Of a stretch of 64,000 nt of DNA, positions 9,291 through 19,358 are shown piece by piece. Numbering within the stretch: the first letter of the stretch is position 1; each line of letters starts with the position of its first letter. A model generated the notes under the pieces. It ran no database searches. It had not been told where the DNA came from and worked only from the letters and a program-made list of their open reading frames with translations. The translations under genes were made by a program, and so were the position numbers. Source of the stretch: Cognatishimia sp. MH4019 (GTDB taxonomy: Bacteria; Pseudomonadota; Alphaproteobacteria; Rhodobacterales; Rhodobacteraceae); assembly GCF_020177595.1 (NCBI RefSeq), contig NZ_JAHTBL010000002.1:310001-374000 (forward strand). The letters run 5' to 3'.

Positions 9291-10399
9291 TCCGCCCGCT
9301 CGTCATATGTTTGGCCCTTTTGGCCGCGCCGGCACAGGCAAACCCGGCTGATGCGGCGCGTGCGGCGGCCGATCAGTTAAACGCCGCTTCCCTTGCGCTG
9401 CAAGACGCCGAAGGGCGGCGCGACCGCGTGGCGGCGCTGACGCAAACCGTGCAGGCCTATGAGGCCGGGCTTTCTGCCATGCGCGACGGGCTGCGCCGCG
9501 CCTCGATCCGCGAACAGGCGCTGGAGCGGGAGCTAACCAGCAAGTCACGCGAGATTGCGCAGCTTTTGTCGGTCTTGCAGACCATCGAAAGCGCGCCTGC
9601 GCCATTGCTGATGATGCACCCAAGCGGGCCGCTGGGCAGTGCGCGTTCTGGCATGATCGTGTCGGATGTGACGCCTGCGCTGCAAGTCGAAGCGGCTGTG
9701 TTAAAAGCGCAATTGGACGAAATGCAAACCCTGCGCGTGCTGCAGGAAAGTGCGACGGAAACACTGCGCAATGGCCTGAACGAGGTCCAAACGGCGCGGA
9801 CGGCCTTGAGCCAAGCGATTTCCCAACGCACTGATCTTCCGCAACGATTCATCGAAGACCCCGTAAAAACCGCGATCCTTCTGGACAGCAGCGAAACGCT
9901 GGAAGCCTTCGCCAGCGGCCTGTCAGAAATCCCCGTGGACGGCTCGGAAACCGAAGCGCCCTTCAACCCGATTGCCAAGGGCGACCTGCCGCTTCCCGTG
10001 ATCGGCCAAGTGCTGCGCCAGTTCAACGAGGCCGACGCCGCAGGTATCCGCCGCCCCGGTATTCTGGTGGCCACCCGCCCGCGTGCACTGGTGACGACGC
10101 CCTTCGCAGCCTCCATCCGCTATCGCGGCCCGCTTCTGGATTATGGCAACGTGATCATTCTGGAGCCTGAAGCCGGGGCGCTGGTTGTTATGGCGGGGCT
10201 TGGCCAGGTTTACGGCGCGATCGGCGATGTGTTGCCGGAAGGCAGTGCCGTGGGGCTGATGGGTGGCCCTGTTAACACGAATTTGACCGCATCGTCACTC
10301 GCGGGTAGCGCCCCTCGCTCAGAAACGCTTTATATAGAGACAAGAGAAGCCAACACGCCCGTGGACCCGTCAAGCTGGTTTGCGCTGACAAAGGAATGA
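9287..10399 (+). CDS. EnvC-like murein hydrolase activator (degenerate LytM domain)
   Basis: 370 residues. A short signal peptide (cleavage near ALLAAPAQA) is followed by a long alpha-helical, probably coiled-coil region (about residues 25-180). The C-terminal M23/LytM fold carries TTPFAASIRYRGPLLDYGN and YGAIGDVLPEGSAVGLMGG. The zinc-binding histidines of active LytM enzymes are absent: the usual 'H-G-D-G' strand reads EPEAGALVV. This is the pattern of EnvC and NlpD, which switch on amidases at the division septum rather than cut wall themselves. It overlaps gpmI (ATGA) and leads into ctpA, a common order in alphaproteobacteria. Confidence 0.85.
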   Translation: MIRPLVICLALLAAPAQANPADAARAAADQLNAASLALQDAEGRRDRVAALTQTVQAYEAGLSAMRDGLRRASIREQALERELTSKSREIAQLLSVLQTIESAPAPLLMMHPSGPLGSARSGMIVSDVTPALQVEAAVLKAQLDEMQTLRVLQESATETLRNGLNEVQTARTALSQAISQRTDLPQRFIEDPVKTAILLDSSETLEAFASGLSEIPVDGSETEAPFNPIAKGDLPLPVIGQVLRQFNEADAAGIRRPGILVATRPRALVTTPFAASIRYRGPLLDYGNVIILEPEAGALVVMAGLGQVYGAIGDVLPEGSAVGLMGGPVNTNLTASSLAGSAPRSETLYIETREANTPVDPSSWFALTKE

Positions 10400-10401
10400 A
10401 C

Positions 10402-11733
10402 ATGAAAAAGTTCGTGATGGCCGCATTGGGCGGCATTGCCACAGCAACAATCGTGACCACTCAGGTCGCCGGCCCATTGATCGCGCAAGAGGCCGAGAAC
10501 AGTGCGTCGGTTTATGAACAGCTTGACCTGTTCGGGGATATCTTTGAACGCATCCGTGGCCAGTATGTCGAAGAGGTCGAAAGCAGCGACCTGATCGAGG
10601 CGGCGATCAACGGGATGCTGACCTCGCTTGATCCGCATTCGTCTTACCTGTCGCCTGACGATGCCGCCGACATGCGCGTGCAGACGCGCGGCGAATTCGG
10701 CGGTCTGGGCATCGAAGTGACCCAGGAAGAGGGCTTTGTGAAAGTCGTCTCGCCCATCGACGGCACCCCTGCCGATCAGGCTGGTGTCGAGGCGGGCGAT
10801 TTCATCACCCATGTAGACGGCGAAAGCGTGCTGGGCCTGAACCTTGATGAAGCCGTCGACATGATGCGCGGCCCGGTCGGGTCCGAGATTATCATCACCA
10901 TCGTGCGCGAAGGCGAGGTTGAGCCGTTTGACGTGACCATCGTGCGCGACACGATCAAGCTGACCGCAGTGCGCACCCGCACCGAAGGCGACACCGTTGT
11001 TCTGCGCGTAACCACCTTTAACGACCAGACCTCCCCCGGCCTTGAAGACGGCATCCGCGAGCAGGTCGAAGAAGCGGGCGGCATTGAGAACGTCAACGGC
11101 TTCGTGCTGGACATGCGCAACAATCCCGGCGGCCTGCTGACCGAGGCGATCCGCGTGTCGGATTTCTTCCTCGACAAGGGCGAGATCGTGTCGACCCGTG
11201 GCCGTGACCCCGAAGATGGCGACCGCTTCAACGCGACCCCCGGCGATCTGGCCCAAGGCAAGCCGATTGTCGTGCTGATCAACGGCGGCTCCGCGTCGGC
11301 GTCCGAGATTGTGGCCGGTGCCCTGCAAGACCACCGCCGCGCGATTGTCGTGGGCACCAAAAGCTTCGGCAAAGGCTCTGTTCAGACGGTCATGCCCCTG
11401 CGCGGTGACGGCGCGATGCGCCTGACCACCGCGCGTTATTACACGCCGTCGGGTCGCTCAATCCAGGCGCTTGGCGTCTCTCCCGATATCATCGTGGAAC
11501 AGCCGCGCCCCGCTGAGATCACCGAGGAAGAGGAAGAAAACGCACGCTCCCGTTCCGAGGCCGATCTGCGCGGCAGCCTGAACAATGACAGCCTGTCGGA
11601 GGATGAAGTCCAGCAGATTGAGGCCGACCGCGCACGGGCCGAACAAGCCGCCGAGCTGCGCGAGGAAGACTATCAGTTGGCCTATGCCATCGACATCCTG
11701 ACCGGCCTGAACGCGCTGGGTCCGGTTGAGTAA
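10402..11733 (+). CDS. ctpA: Carboxy-terminal processing protease, S41 family
   Basis: 443 residues. An N-terminal signal or anchor (residues 1-28) is followed by a PDZ domain (about 85-165, with FGGLGIEV and [10 protein letters not shown]) and the S41 catalytic core. S299 in GGSASASEI and K324 in SFGKGSVQ form the Ser-Lys dyad. Residues after about 380 are acidic and charged. CtpA proteases trim or degrade periplasmic proteins, including wall hydrolases and their partners, which fits the envC-like gene directly upstream. Start: an ATG at 10396 overlaps the envC stop, but AAGGA sits directly against it; the ATG at 10402 has correct spacing. Confidence 0.93.
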   Translation: MKKFVMAALGGIATATIVTTQVAGPLIAQEAENSASVYEQLDLFGDIFERIRGQYVEEVESSDLIEAAINGMLTSLDPHSSYLSPDDAADMRVQTRGEFGGLGIEVTQEEGFVKVVSPIDGTPADQAGVEAGDFITHVDGESVLGLNLDEAVDMMRGPVGSEIIITIVREGEVEPFDVTIVRDTIKLTAVRTRTEGDTVVLRVTTFNDQTSPGLEDGIREQVEEAGGIENVNGFVLDMRNNPGGLLTEAIRVSDFFLDKGEIVSTRGRDPEDGDRFNATPGDLAQGKPIVVLINGGSASASEIVAGALQDHRRAIVVGTKSFGKGSVQTVMPLRGDGAMRLTTARYYTPSGRSIQALGVSPDIIVEQPRPAEITEEEEENARSRSEADLRGSLNNDSLSEDEVQQIEADRARAEQAAELREEDYQLAYAIDILTGLNALGPVE

Positions 11734-11741
11734 AAAGGAAC

Positions 11742-11763
11742 GGCCCGGGCCTGCGTCCGGGCC
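11742..11763. other. GC-rich hairpin in the ctpA-rppH gap
   Basis: GGCCCGG (11742-11748) and CCGGGCC (11757-11763) form a perfect 7-base-pair stem with an 8-base loop, between the ctpA stop and the rppH start. No T run follows, so it is not a standard terminator. It would lie just upstream of the rppH start codon and could affect its translation or protect the ctpA 3' end. Confidence 0.45.
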
Positions 11764-11770
11764 ACCCAAG

Positions 11771-12253
11771 ATGACCCCCGACGAGATCGCAAAACTCCCC
11801 TACCGACCCTGCGTCGGCCTGATGCTGGTCAATGGCGACGGGCAAGTTTTTGTCGCCCAGCGCAATGATCGCTACACCGAAGCGTGGCAGATGCCTCAAG
11901 GGGGCGTCGACAAGGGCGAGGACCCCAAAGAAGCCGCCCTTCGCGAACTGTGGGAAGAAACCGGGCTGACCGCCGACACAGTCACGGTCGAGGCGGAAAG
12001 TCGCGACTGGCTGCCTTACGAGCTGCCCCATGATCTGGTGCCGCAGATATGGAAAGGGCGCTATCGCGGGCAAAAGCAAAAGTGGTTTCTGCTGCGGTTT
12101 CATGGGCAGGACAGCGATATCAATATCGAGACGGAGCATCCTGAGTTTTCCGCCTGGAAATGGGCCGCACCCGACACGCTGATCGACGCGATCGTGCCAT
12201 TCAAGCGGGACGTTTACGAGGCCGTTCTGAGCGAGTTCCGCGACAAGCTCTGA
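11771..12253 (+). CDS. rppH: RNA pyrophosphohydrolase (Nudix)
   Basis: 160 residues from the ATG at 11771. The Nudix box occupies residues 44-66 (G-x5-E-x7-REL-x-EE-x-GL, with all catalytic glutamates present). WQMPQGGVD and the later [10 protein letters not shown] are typical of RppH, which removes pyrophosphate from 5'-triphosphorylated RNA or hydrolyses dinucleoside polyphosphates. A TTG at 11726 in the same frame would overlap ctpA by eight bases, but family members start at the MTPDEIA-type sequence. No clear Shine-Dalgarno sequence is visible, and a GC hairpin lies just upstream. Confidence 0.92.
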   Translation: MTPDEIAKLPYRPCVGLMLVNGDGQVFVAQRNDRYTEAWQMPQGGVDKGEDPKEAALRELWEETGLTADTVTVEAESRDWLPYELPHDLVPQIWKGRYRGQKQKWFLLRFHGQDSDINIETEHPEFSAWKWAAPDTLIDAIVPFKRDVYEAVLSEFRDKL

Positions 12254-12358
12254 TCCACGCTCATGCGACTGGATCAAGCCACAGCTCGTTTTCAAGGCAG
12301 CCCCAAAGACGAACAGACGCCATTGCGCTAGGCTTCGCAAACCTCTACGCAAACGGCC

Positions 12359-13213
12359 ATGAACAAACAGAAACTCGATACACAAGCCATCGGGCTGGAT
12401 GCCGGGCTGGCCTTCATCAAATGGGTGACGGGGGCCGAAAACCTTCATTATGGGTTGTGGGACGGGCTGGATGTGACCGCCGGAAACCTGCGCGCCGCGC
12501 AGGATGCCTATACCGATAAGCTGTTCAGGTTACTGCCCGAGACGCCCTGCCAGATCCTTGATATCGGCGGCGGCGCGGGCGAGACCGCGCGCAAGCTGAT
12601 CGCGCTGGGTCATAGCGTGGATATCGTGGTGCCGTCGAAATTTCTGGCTGATCGCTGCCGGGCCAATGCGCCCGAGGCGACAGTGCATGAAATGATGTTC
12701 GAGGATTTCCAATCCGAACCACGCTTTGATCTATGCCTCTTTTCGGAAAGCTATCAGTATATTCCGCTGGATCAGGGTCTGCCAAAATGCCTGCGGCTGC
12801 TGGAGCCGGGCGGCCAGATCATCATCTCGGATTGCTTCCGCACACCGGCCTATAAGGTCGCCAATCTGTCTGCGAAAGTGGGCGGCGGGCATCGTGAAAA
12901 AGCGTTCCGGTCGATGCTGGAGACGCAATCCGTCCGCATCGCGTTTGAAGAGGATATCACCACCTCAGTCGCGCCATCCGTCGATCTGGAACAGGGCCTG
13001 TTCAACGTGTTCGGCTATGCCGCCAGCCGGATTGACACAGAGCTTGCCGCGAAACGCCCGAAAATCCGCTGGCTGATCCACCGCGTGTTGCGCCTGCTGA
13101 TGTCAGAACGTAAGCGCGCGCGGCTGGACGAGCGGCTGAACAAGCAGACCCGCAATGCCGAGGCGTTCAAGACCTACAACCGCTATCTGATGATGGTGAT
13201 CGAGCCAAGCTGA
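12359..13213 (+). CDS. Class I SAM-dependent methyltransferase
   Basis: 284 residues. ILDIGGGAGE (66-75) is motif I for S-adenosylmethionine, FDLCLFSESYQYI is motif II and LLEPGGQIIISD is motif III, the pattern of small-molecule methyltransferases (Methyltransf_11 type). The C-terminal 100 residues are basic (MSERKRARLDERLNKQTRNAE). The substrate cannot be inferred. It stands 105 bases after rppH and ends four bases before the convergent mltB-like gene. Confidence 0.8.
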   Translation: MNKQKLDTQAIGLDAGLAFIKWVTGAENLHYGLWDGLDVTAGNLRAAQDAYTDKLFRLLPETPCQILDIGGGAGETARKLIALGHSVDIVVPSKFLADRCRANAPEATVHEMMFEDFQSEPRFDLCLFSESYQYIPLDQGLPKCLRLLEPGGQIIISDCFRTPAYKVANLSAKVGGGHREKAFRSMLETQSVRIAFEEDITTSVAPSVDLEQGLFNVFGYAASRIDTELAAKRPKIRWLIHRVLRLLMSERKRARLDERLNKQTRNAEAFKTYNRYLMMVIEPS

Positions 13214-13217
13214 CGCC

Positions 13218-14576
13218 CTAGCGCAGCTTCTTGAGCAAGGTCATCGACGGATAGCCATCTGGCGTCAGCCCGCGCGCTTTCTGAAACTTGCGGATCGCGG
13301 CGATGGTGTTCGGCCCGATGCGCCCGTCCACACCTTGGGTGCTGAACCCTGCGCGGGTCAGGCGTTGCTGCAACTCCTTGCGTTCCGCCGATTTCAACGC
13401 CCTATCTCCGCGCGGCCAACTGGCTTGGAACGCGCGCTTGCCCGCGATGCGGTCGCTCAGATGACCCACGCCGATCACATAGGCATCGGCGGCATTATAG
13501 CGCTCGATCACGCTGAAGTTTTTGAAGATCATAAAGGCGACACCCTCGGATCCGGCAGGCAACAGGATTGAAGCCGAGCCATAATTCGGCACCGCTTTGC
13601 CATCCAGACCACGCACGCCAAGGCGGCTCCATTGGTTGGGCATCTTCTGGATTTTGCGATCCGCCAGCGCGTAATCAAAGCCCCGCGGAAGCTGCACTTC
13701 GACGCCCCAGGGCATGCCCTTCACCCAGCCAAACCGCTTGAGGTAATTCGCGGTGGAGGCCAGCGCATCGGTCGGATCATCCGACCAGATATCGCGACGG
13801 CCGTCGCCGTTGAAATCCTGCGCATAATCCAGATAGGAGGTCGGCATGAACTGCGTATGTCCCATCGCACCGGCCCAGCTGCCGGTCATACCGTGCACAT
13901 CCGTGTCGCCGTTTTGCAGAATGCGCAGCGCCGCGATCAGTTGCTCTTCAAAGAACGCTCCGCGCCGCCCGTCATAGGCCAGCGTCGCCATCGCCGGGAT
14001 CACTTCGGTCTTGCCGCGCACGGCACCATAGGCGCTTTCCAGCCCCCAAACGGCGACGACGACTTCCTTATCGACGCCATACTTGGCCTCGATCCGGTCC
14101 AGCTTGGCCGCATGCGTCCGAAGCGCCGATTTACCATTGCGAATGCGACTGTCAGAGACCGCACTGTCCAGATAATCCCACAGCGTTTTCGTAAATTCAG
14201 ACTGGTTCCTGTCCCGGCTGATCGCGTCGCTGTTATAGCGCGCATCGCGAAACGCCTTGTCGAGCGTCGCGCGCGTGATCCCCTGCGCCATTGCGCGGCG
14301 TTTGAAGCCGTCGATCCAGCGCTGAAACCCGATGTTGGAAGTGGAAAGCTGTTCTTGGGTCACGGATGCGCTCCTCCGCGTCACGTCCACGGCGCGGTTG
14401 GGCCGGATGGTGGGCCGGATCGAGGTGCCGACGACGAACACAACCGGCTGCGCCGTCACACGCTCCACAATTGCGGCGCGGGACTCCGGCCGTATAGAGG
14501 ATGTAGGCGCCGCCGCGCTCGCCATGCCAGCCGCCATCAAAAGACCGCCGATCAAACCTGTCTTGAGTAGTGTCAT
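13218..14576 (-). CDS. Lytic murein transglycosylase (MltB-type) with peptidoglycan-binding domain
   Basis: 452 residues from the ATG at 14576, preceded by GGCAGG. Signal peptide MTLLKTGLIGGLLMAAGMAS, then an SLT_2 transglycosylase domain (WGLESAYGAVRG holds the catalytic Glu; GAMGHTQFMPTSYLDYA is the family signature). A C-terminal PG_binding_1 repeat (LTRAGFSTQGVDGRIG ... KARGLTPDG) follows. It cleaves the MurNAc-GlcNAc bond to give 1,6-anhydro ends. No lipobox cysteine is visible, so it is probably periplasmic and soluble. A longer frame starting at 14642 would hide the signal peptide and is less likely. Confidence 0.92.
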   Translation of the reverse strand: MTLLKTGLIGGLLMAAGMASAAAPTSSIRPESRAAIVERVTAQPVVFVVGTSIRPTIRPNRAVDVTRRSASVTQEQLSTSNIGFQRWIDGFKRRAMAQGITRATLDKAFRDARYNSDAISRDRNQSEFTKTLWDYLDSAVSDSRIRNGKSALRTHAAKLDRIEAKYGVDKEVVVAVWGLESAYGAVRGKTEVIPAMATLAYDGRRGAFFEEQLIAALRILQNGDTDVHGMTGSWAGAMGHTQFMPTSYLDYAQDFNGDGRRDIWSDDPTDALASTANYLKRFGWVKGMPWGVEVQLPRGFDYALADRKIQKMPNQWSRLGVRGLDGKAVPNYGSASILLPAGSEGVAFMIFKNFSVIERYNAADAYVIGVGHLSDRIAGKRAFQASWPRGDRALKSAERKELQQRLTRAGFSTQGVDGRIGPNTIAAIRKFQKARGLTPDGYPSMTLLKKLR

Positions 14577-14670
14577 GTGCCTGCCCGCCTTTTTTAAGCG
14601 TTTGAGCAGAGCATACAGGGATTGTTTCCGTTCTGGAAGCAATCAGCGCAAGGACACGCAAAAACTTGCG

Positions 14671-16926
14671 TTACCGCCGGCGGGAGACCTTGCGTTTGAC
14701 TTTATCGGCCTTGCGCTTTGCCTTCACTTTGCGCCGCTTGGGTGAACCACGTCGCCCGCCGCCACCGCGCCCTTGGGGCAGGTCTTTGCCGTCGAGCTCC
14801 AGCAGGTCCAACATCAGGCCACCGGTCACCGGAACAGCCTCAGACAGCTTGACCAAAACGCTCTGACCCAGCGAAATCTCGATCCCCGTATCGGCCCCCA
14901 TCAGCGTCTGCGTTTCAGCATCGTGATGGAAGTACTCCGACCCGATATTGCGCATCGGCACCAGCCCGTCCGCCCCGGTTTCATCCAATTTCACGAACAC
15001 GCCAAACCGCGCAATCCCGCTGATCCGGCCGGTAAAGGTGCTGCCCACCCGGTCGCTCAGATAGGCGGCCAGATAGCGGTCGGTCGTGTCACGTTCGGCC
15101 ATCATAGACCGCCGCTCCGTGTCCGAGATTTGCACGGCAGTGGCGTCCAGTTCGGCGATATCCTCAGGGCTCAACCCATCCTTGCCCCAGCCATGCGCCG
15201 TCACCAGCGCGCGATGCACGATCAGGTCCGCATAGCGGCGAATGGGCGATGTAAAATGCGCATAGCTTTTCAGCGAAAGCCCAAAATGCCCGAAGTTTTC
15301 AGCGTTGTAATAGGCCTGCGTCATGGATCGCAGCGTGCTGAGGTTAATCAGCTCAGCAAACTCGCTGCCCGCTGCGGCGTTCAGCAACCGATTCAAGTGC
15401 CGCGTATGCAGCACCTGCCCCTTGGCGAGGTTAAAGCCAGCGGTCTGGGCTGTCTCGCGCAGGCCTTCCAGCTTCTCCGCCGTCGGCTCTTCATGGACCC
15501 GGAACAGCAGTGGCTGACCCTTTGCTTTCAGCGTCTCGGCAGCGGCGACATTGGCGAGGATCATGAACTCTTCAATCAACCGATGCGCGTCCAGACGGTC
15601 CTTGAAGGCGACCGACTGCACCTCGCCGTCCTCAGTCAAAATGATGCGACGTTCGGGCAGATCCAGATCAAGCGGTTGGCGCTTTTCGCGGGCCTGACGC
15701 GCGGCGTGGTAGGCGGCATAAAGCGGCGCAATCACCTCCTCCATCAACGGCCCAACCTTGTCGTTGGGCGCGCCGTCCACGGCCTCCTGAACCTCTTCAT
15801 AGTTCAGCGATGCCGCCGACCGCATCAGGCCTCGAACGAAGCGGTGCCCCTTCAATTCGCCCCCTGCCGTCAGCTGCATCCGCACCGCGATACACGCCCG
15901 CGGCACCCCTTCATGTAGCGAACACAGATCGCCCGACAGTCGATCCGGCAACATCGGCACCACCCGATCCGGGAAATAGGTGGAGTTTCCCCGCTTGCGT
16001 GCCTCCCGATCCAGCGCAGAGCCGGGCGTCACGTAAGCCGCAACATCGGCAATCGCGACCCAAACAACATGGCCGCCGGGGTTCTTCGGGTCTTCATCCG
16101 CATGGGCGAAGCAAGCGTCGTCATGGTCGCGCGCATCGCTGGGATCAATCGTGACGAAAGGCACATCGCGCAGGTCCTCACGGCCCTTCAGACCAGCGGG
16201 TTTCTTGGCGTCGGCCTCGGCAATCACCTCATCGGGGAAGTCGTCGGGAATGCCGTGCTGATGGATCGCGATAAGCGAAACGGCTTTGGGCGCGCTGGGA
16301 TCACCCAGACGGGTCACGATCCGCGCTTTGGGCAGACCCATCCGCACCTTCGGCCCGGATTGTTCCGCCTCGACCAACTCGCCATCCTGCGCGCCATGGG
16401 TCGCCCCCGCAGGCACGTCCCATTCCTTGTCACTGCCCTTGTCGATGGGCAACACGCGGCCCCCTTCGGCCCCTTTGCGGAACACGCCAAGAATCTTCGT
16501 GGGGTTATGACCGATGCGACGGATCAGGCGCGCCTCATAGGCGTGATCTTCGCCCCGCACCTCGGTCAAACGGGCCAAGATCCGGTCCCCCTCGCCCAAC
16601 GCCGGATCGCTGTTTCTCAGCACCATCAGAACGCGTGGCTCGTCGGCCTCCCCTTGCCACTCCAGCGGCTTGGCGAACAGATCACCGTCGCTACTGGGCA
16701 CTTGCACTTGGAGCACCGAAACAGGCGGCAGCTTGTCGGGATCGCGATAGGTCTTCTTGCGTTTTTGCAGATGCCCGTCGGCCTCCAGCTCGCGCAGCAA
16801 CCGCTTCAGATCAATCCGCGCGGCCCCTTTGATGCCAAAGGCGCGCCCGATATCGCGTTTGCTGGTTTGCGTGGGATTGTCCGAAATCCACTGGAGGATT
16901 TCATCCTTGGTTGGAAGCCTGCTCAT
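14671..16926 (-). CDS. rnr: Ribonuclease R
   Basis: 751 residues. An N-terminal winged-helix domain (LPTKDEILQWISDNPTQTSK) and cold-shock regions lead into the RNB catalytic domain. DPSDARDHDDACFA carries the magnesium-binding aspartates and FTSPIRRYADLIVHR is the RNB signature. An S1 domain follows (TFTGRISGIARFGVFVKLDE), then a strongly basic Lys/Arg tail. RNase R is a 3'-5' exonuclease that degrades structured RNA and, with tmRNA, defective mRNA. It is transcribed with the upstream small genes and dapE. Confidence 0.95.
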   Translation of the reverse strand: MSRLPTKDEILQWISDNPTQTSKRDIGRAFGIKGAARIDLKRLLRELEADGHLQKRKKTYRDPDKLPPVSVLQVQVPSSDGDLFAKPLEWQGEADEPRVLMVLRNSDPALGEGDRILARLTEVRGEDHAYEARLIRRIGHNPTKILGVFRKGAEGGRVLPIDKGSDKEWDVPAGATHGAQDGELVEAEQSGPKVRMGLPKARIVTRLGDPSAPKAVSLIAIHQHGIPDDFPDEVIAEADAKKPAGLKGREDLRDVPFVTIDPSDARDHDDACFAHADEDPKNPGGHVVWVAIADVAAYVTPGSALDREARKRGNSTYFPDRVVPMLPDRLSGDLCSLHEGVPRACIAVRMQLTAGGELKGHRFVRGLMRSAASLNYEEVQEAVDGAPNDKVGPLMEEVIAPLYAAYHAARQAREKRQPLDLDLPERRIILTEDGEVQSVAFKDRLDAHRLIEEFMILANVAAAETLKAKGQPLLFRVHEEPTAEKLEGLRETAQTAGFNLAKGQVLHTRHLNRLLNAAAGSEFAELINLSTLRSMTQAYYNAENFGHFGLSLKSYAHFTSPIRRYADLIVHRALVTAHGWGKDGLSPEDIAELDATAVQISDTERRSMMAERDTTDRYLAAYLSDRVGSTFTGRISGIARFGVFVKLDETGADGLVPMRNIGSEYFHHDAETQTLMGADTGIEISLGQSVLVKLSEAVPVTGGLMLDLLELDGKDLPQGRGGGGRRGSPKRRKVKAKRKADKVKRKVSRRR

Positions 16927-16957
16927 ACCTTGTCGCTACCACGCAAGGCGCGCGCCG

Positions 16958-17533
16958 TCACCCGCGAAGATCGGCCACCGTATCCACATCGCGCAAGGTC
17001 GCCACATGAGCGATGCGCGCACCCGGCAGACTGGCCTTGGTATCGGCCAACGCATGCTCGGTCGACCAGCGCACGCCCTGGAACAACGTGGTCGGCACCG
17101 GCCCCACACGCTTCATCCCGATCAGCCAATATCCCCCGTCCGGCGCGGGGCCGAAGACCGCCTCATGATTGCCCAAAGCGGCAAACGCCTCGGCAATGCG
17201 CGCGGCAGTCACACCGGGAATATCCGCCCCGATAATCGCGACCGGTCCGGGCGGCATCATGCGAAACACACGCCCCATCCGGTCGCCCAGATCGCCTTGG
17301 CCCTGCGCCACCCGAGGCAAATCAGCAGGCCAAACCCGGCTCAGCATCCCATCCCGATCGGGCGCCACGGCCAGCACCACATACCAGCGCGGATCGCGCA
17401 CCCGCCGCAACAGCCCGCGCACCTGATGGCGAAACCACCACGCGGCCGCCGTCATCCCGATATCCCGACCCAGACGCGTTTTCACACGCCCCGGTCGCGG
17501 CTCTTTCACCATGACAACCAGTGTCGGCTTCAC
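16958..17533 (-). CDS. TIGR04282/DUF2064 family glycosyltransferase-like protein
   Basis: 191 residues. VVMVKEPRPGRVKTRLG at the N-terminus and the central IIGADIPGVTAARI and GPAPDGGYWLIG are the hallmarks of the DUF2064 family, a GT-A-like nucleotidyl/glycosyltransferase fold with the DxD-type acidic site reduced to GAD. Biological role unknown. It overlaps the GNAT gene by four bases, and rnr follows 31 bases later. Confidence 0.8.
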   Translation of the reverse strand: MKPTLVVMVKEPRPGRVKTRLGRDIGMTAAAWWFRHQVRGLLRRVRDPRWYVVLAVAPDRDGMLSRVWPADLPRVAQGQGDLGDRMGRVFRMMPPGPVAIIGADIPGVTAARIAEAFAALGNHEAVFGPAPDGGYWLIGMKRVGPVPTTLFQGVRWSTEHALADTKASLPGARIAHVATLRDVDTVADLRG

Positions 17534-17955
17534 GAAAACATCACCCGCATATCGCGGTGCGGAATGCGCGCATCCAGATATTCAGGGCCGTAGGCTTCAA
17601 ACCCCAGCGCCTTGTAAAACCCAAGCGCATGCACCTGCGCCCCCAACTTGACACCCTTTACAGTTTCACCTTTGCGAAAATACTCAATAGCCCACCGGAT
17701 CAAATCCGCGCCATGCCCGTCACTTCGGTGATCGGGCGACACGCAGACCCGCTCCACCTTACCCATGCCGTCAACAACACGCAGGCGCATCGTGCCAATC
17801 GGCGTATCGCCTACACGAAGCAGCACATGGATCGCCTCGCTATCGCGGCCGTCCATCTCTTCAGCCTCGGTGACACCTTGCTCGCCCACAAACACCTGAC
17901 GGCGCAGTTCAAAACACGCCTGCTTATCAGCATCGGTTTCAGCAACGCGGATCAT
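17530..17955 (-). CDS. GNAT-family N-acetyltransferase
   Basis: 141 residues. [25 protein letters not shown] contains the V-x-P-x-x-R-x-x-G-x-G/A acetyl-CoA pyrophosphate loop (motif A), and [16 protein letters not shown] is motif B. The N-terminal [14 protein letters not shown] resembles ElaA/YjgM-like GNATs. Substrate unknown. It overlaps both dapE and the DUF2064 gene by four bases, so all three are co-translated. Confidence 0.88.
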   Translation of the reverse strand: MIRVAETDADKQACFELRRQVFVGEQGVTEAEEMDGRDSEAIHVLLRVGDTPIGTMRLRVVDGMGKVERVCVSPDHRSDGHGADLIRWAIEYFRKGETVKGVKLGAQVHALGFYKALGFEAYGPEYLDARIPHRDMRVMFS

Positions 17956-19094
17956 GCGAAATAGTCCTGCAAGATGCGGGTGTAGATACTTTTGAGCTGG
18001 TGGATTTGCGCCACCTCGACCCGCTCATCCACCTGATGCATCGTCTTGCCGACCAAGCCAAACTCCACCACCGGGCAGTGATCCTTGACAAAGCGCGCGT
18101 CCGAGGTGCCGCCCGTCGTCGACATCTCCGGCACGCGGTTGGTTTCCACCTGAACGGCTTTTGCCACCAACGCCGATAGATCGCCCGGCGGCGTGATGAA
18201 ACTCTCGCCCGACACTTTTACAGCCACCTCAATCGCCACGCCCGTCGCCTCCGCCACTTTCGCAGCCTCACCTTCCAACCACTTGGTGAGAGACGCGCCG
18301 GAATGGGCGTCGTTGAAGCGGATATTCACCGTCGCCTTGCACTCCGCCGGGATCACATTGGTCGCGGGGTTGCCCGTATCCACCGTGACGATGGCCAAGG
18401 TCGAGGCGTCGAAATGCTCCGTCCCTTGATCCAGTGCGTGACCTGCAAGCTGGTCGAGCAGCCCAACCATCGCGTGCAGGGGGTTTTTGGCGCGATGCGG
18501 GTAGGCGGAATGCCCCTGCACGCCCACCGCCTTTATATACGCCGTCAGAGACCCGCGCCGCCCGATCTTCATCATCTCGCCCATCTCGTTGGGGCTTGTG
18601 GGCTCCCCCACCAGACAGACCGACATCGCTTCGCCCTCGGCCTTCATCCAGTCCAGAAGGGCGGTCGTGCCGTCCAGCGCATCGCCTTCCTCGTCGCCTG
18701 TGATCGCAAGGATTACCGATCCATCGGGCGGCGTGTCTTTCACGAAATCCACGGCAGCAGCCGCAAAAGCCGCGACACCGGATTTCATGTCGGTCGCCCC
18801 GCGCCCGTAAAGGAACCCATCCTTGATCTCGGCCCCAAAGGGATCAACCGTCCATGCGGCCTCGTCGCCCAAAGGCACCACATCCGTATGCCCGTTAAAC
18901 CCGAAAGAGCGGTCATGGCCCTTCTCGCCCCAACGCGCATAAAGGTTCGCAATCCCGGCGCGGTCCACGCGCCAGCAGGCAAAGCCCGCGTCCTCCAAAA
19001 GGTCTTGCAACAGCACCAGCGCGCCCCCTTCCACAGGCGTGACAGAGGGGCAGCGCACAAGGGCGGCGGTCAGCTCGACAGGGTCAGTGGTCAC
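17952..19094 (-). CDS. dapE: Succinyl-diaminopimelate desuccinylase
   Basis: 380 residues from a GTG at 19094, preceded by AAGGA at seven bases. M20 metallopeptidase fold: [17 protein letters not shown] and TGDEEGDA carry the zinc ligands and catalytic glutamate, and GKTMHQVDE contains the last histidine. It releases succinate from N-succinyl-LL-diaminopimelate in the lysine/peptidoglycan pathway. dapD, three steps earlier, lies 3.3 kb away on the same strand with the Hint genes in between. A second GTG at 19142 is in frame, but has a poorer ribosome site. Confidence 0.95.
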   Translation of the reverse strand: MTTDPVELTAALVRCPSVTPVEGGALVLLQDLLEDAGFACWRVDRAGIANLYARWGEKGHDRSFGFNGHTDVVPLGDEAAWTVDPFGAEIKDGFLYGRGATDMKSGVAAFAAAAVDFVKDTPPDGSVILAITGDEEGDALDGTTALLDWMKAEGEAMSVCLVGEPTSPNEMGEMMKIGRRGSLTAYIKAVGVQGHSAYPHRAKNPLHAMVGLLDQLAGHALDQGTEHFDASTLAIVTVDTGNPATNVIPAECKATVNIRFNDAHSGASLTKWLEGEAAKVAEATGVAIEVAVKVSGESFITPPGDLSALVAKAVQVETNRVPEMSTTGGTSDARFVKDHCPVVEFGLVGKTMHQVDERVEVAQIHQLKSIYTRILQDYFA

Positions 19095-19179
19095 GGTGAT
19101 TTCCTTCCTGGCCAATCCCCCTAGGCGATACCGAGTTGCCACACCGGATGCAATTGTCTCGGGACCGGCGGAAAATTGC

Positions 19180-19194
19180 TTAACAAAACCTTAA
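19180..19194. promoter_or_regulatory. CtrA-type binding site (TTAA-N7-TTAA)
   Basis: TTAACAAAACCTTAA places two TTAA half-sites seven bases apart, the spacing bound by the alphaproteobacterial master regulator CtrA. It lies 165 bases before the first Hint gene and 86 bases before the dapE start on the other strand. CtrA in Rhodobacterales controls motility, gene-transfer agents and surface genes, so the Hint gene is the likelier target; inference. Confidence 0.5.
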
Positions 19195-19358
19195 TGCCGC
19201 CATAGGCTTGTCTCAATAACATGACCCGAGGCAGGGCAAACAAAACCGTTGGGTCCAACGAGACCCGCATCGAGCAGTCGTCAACGAGCGACATTCCATA
19301 GGGGCGCAATTGCCCCGAAGATCGGCGTTTGCGCTGTCTCCAGAGGTGGGGACAGGAT

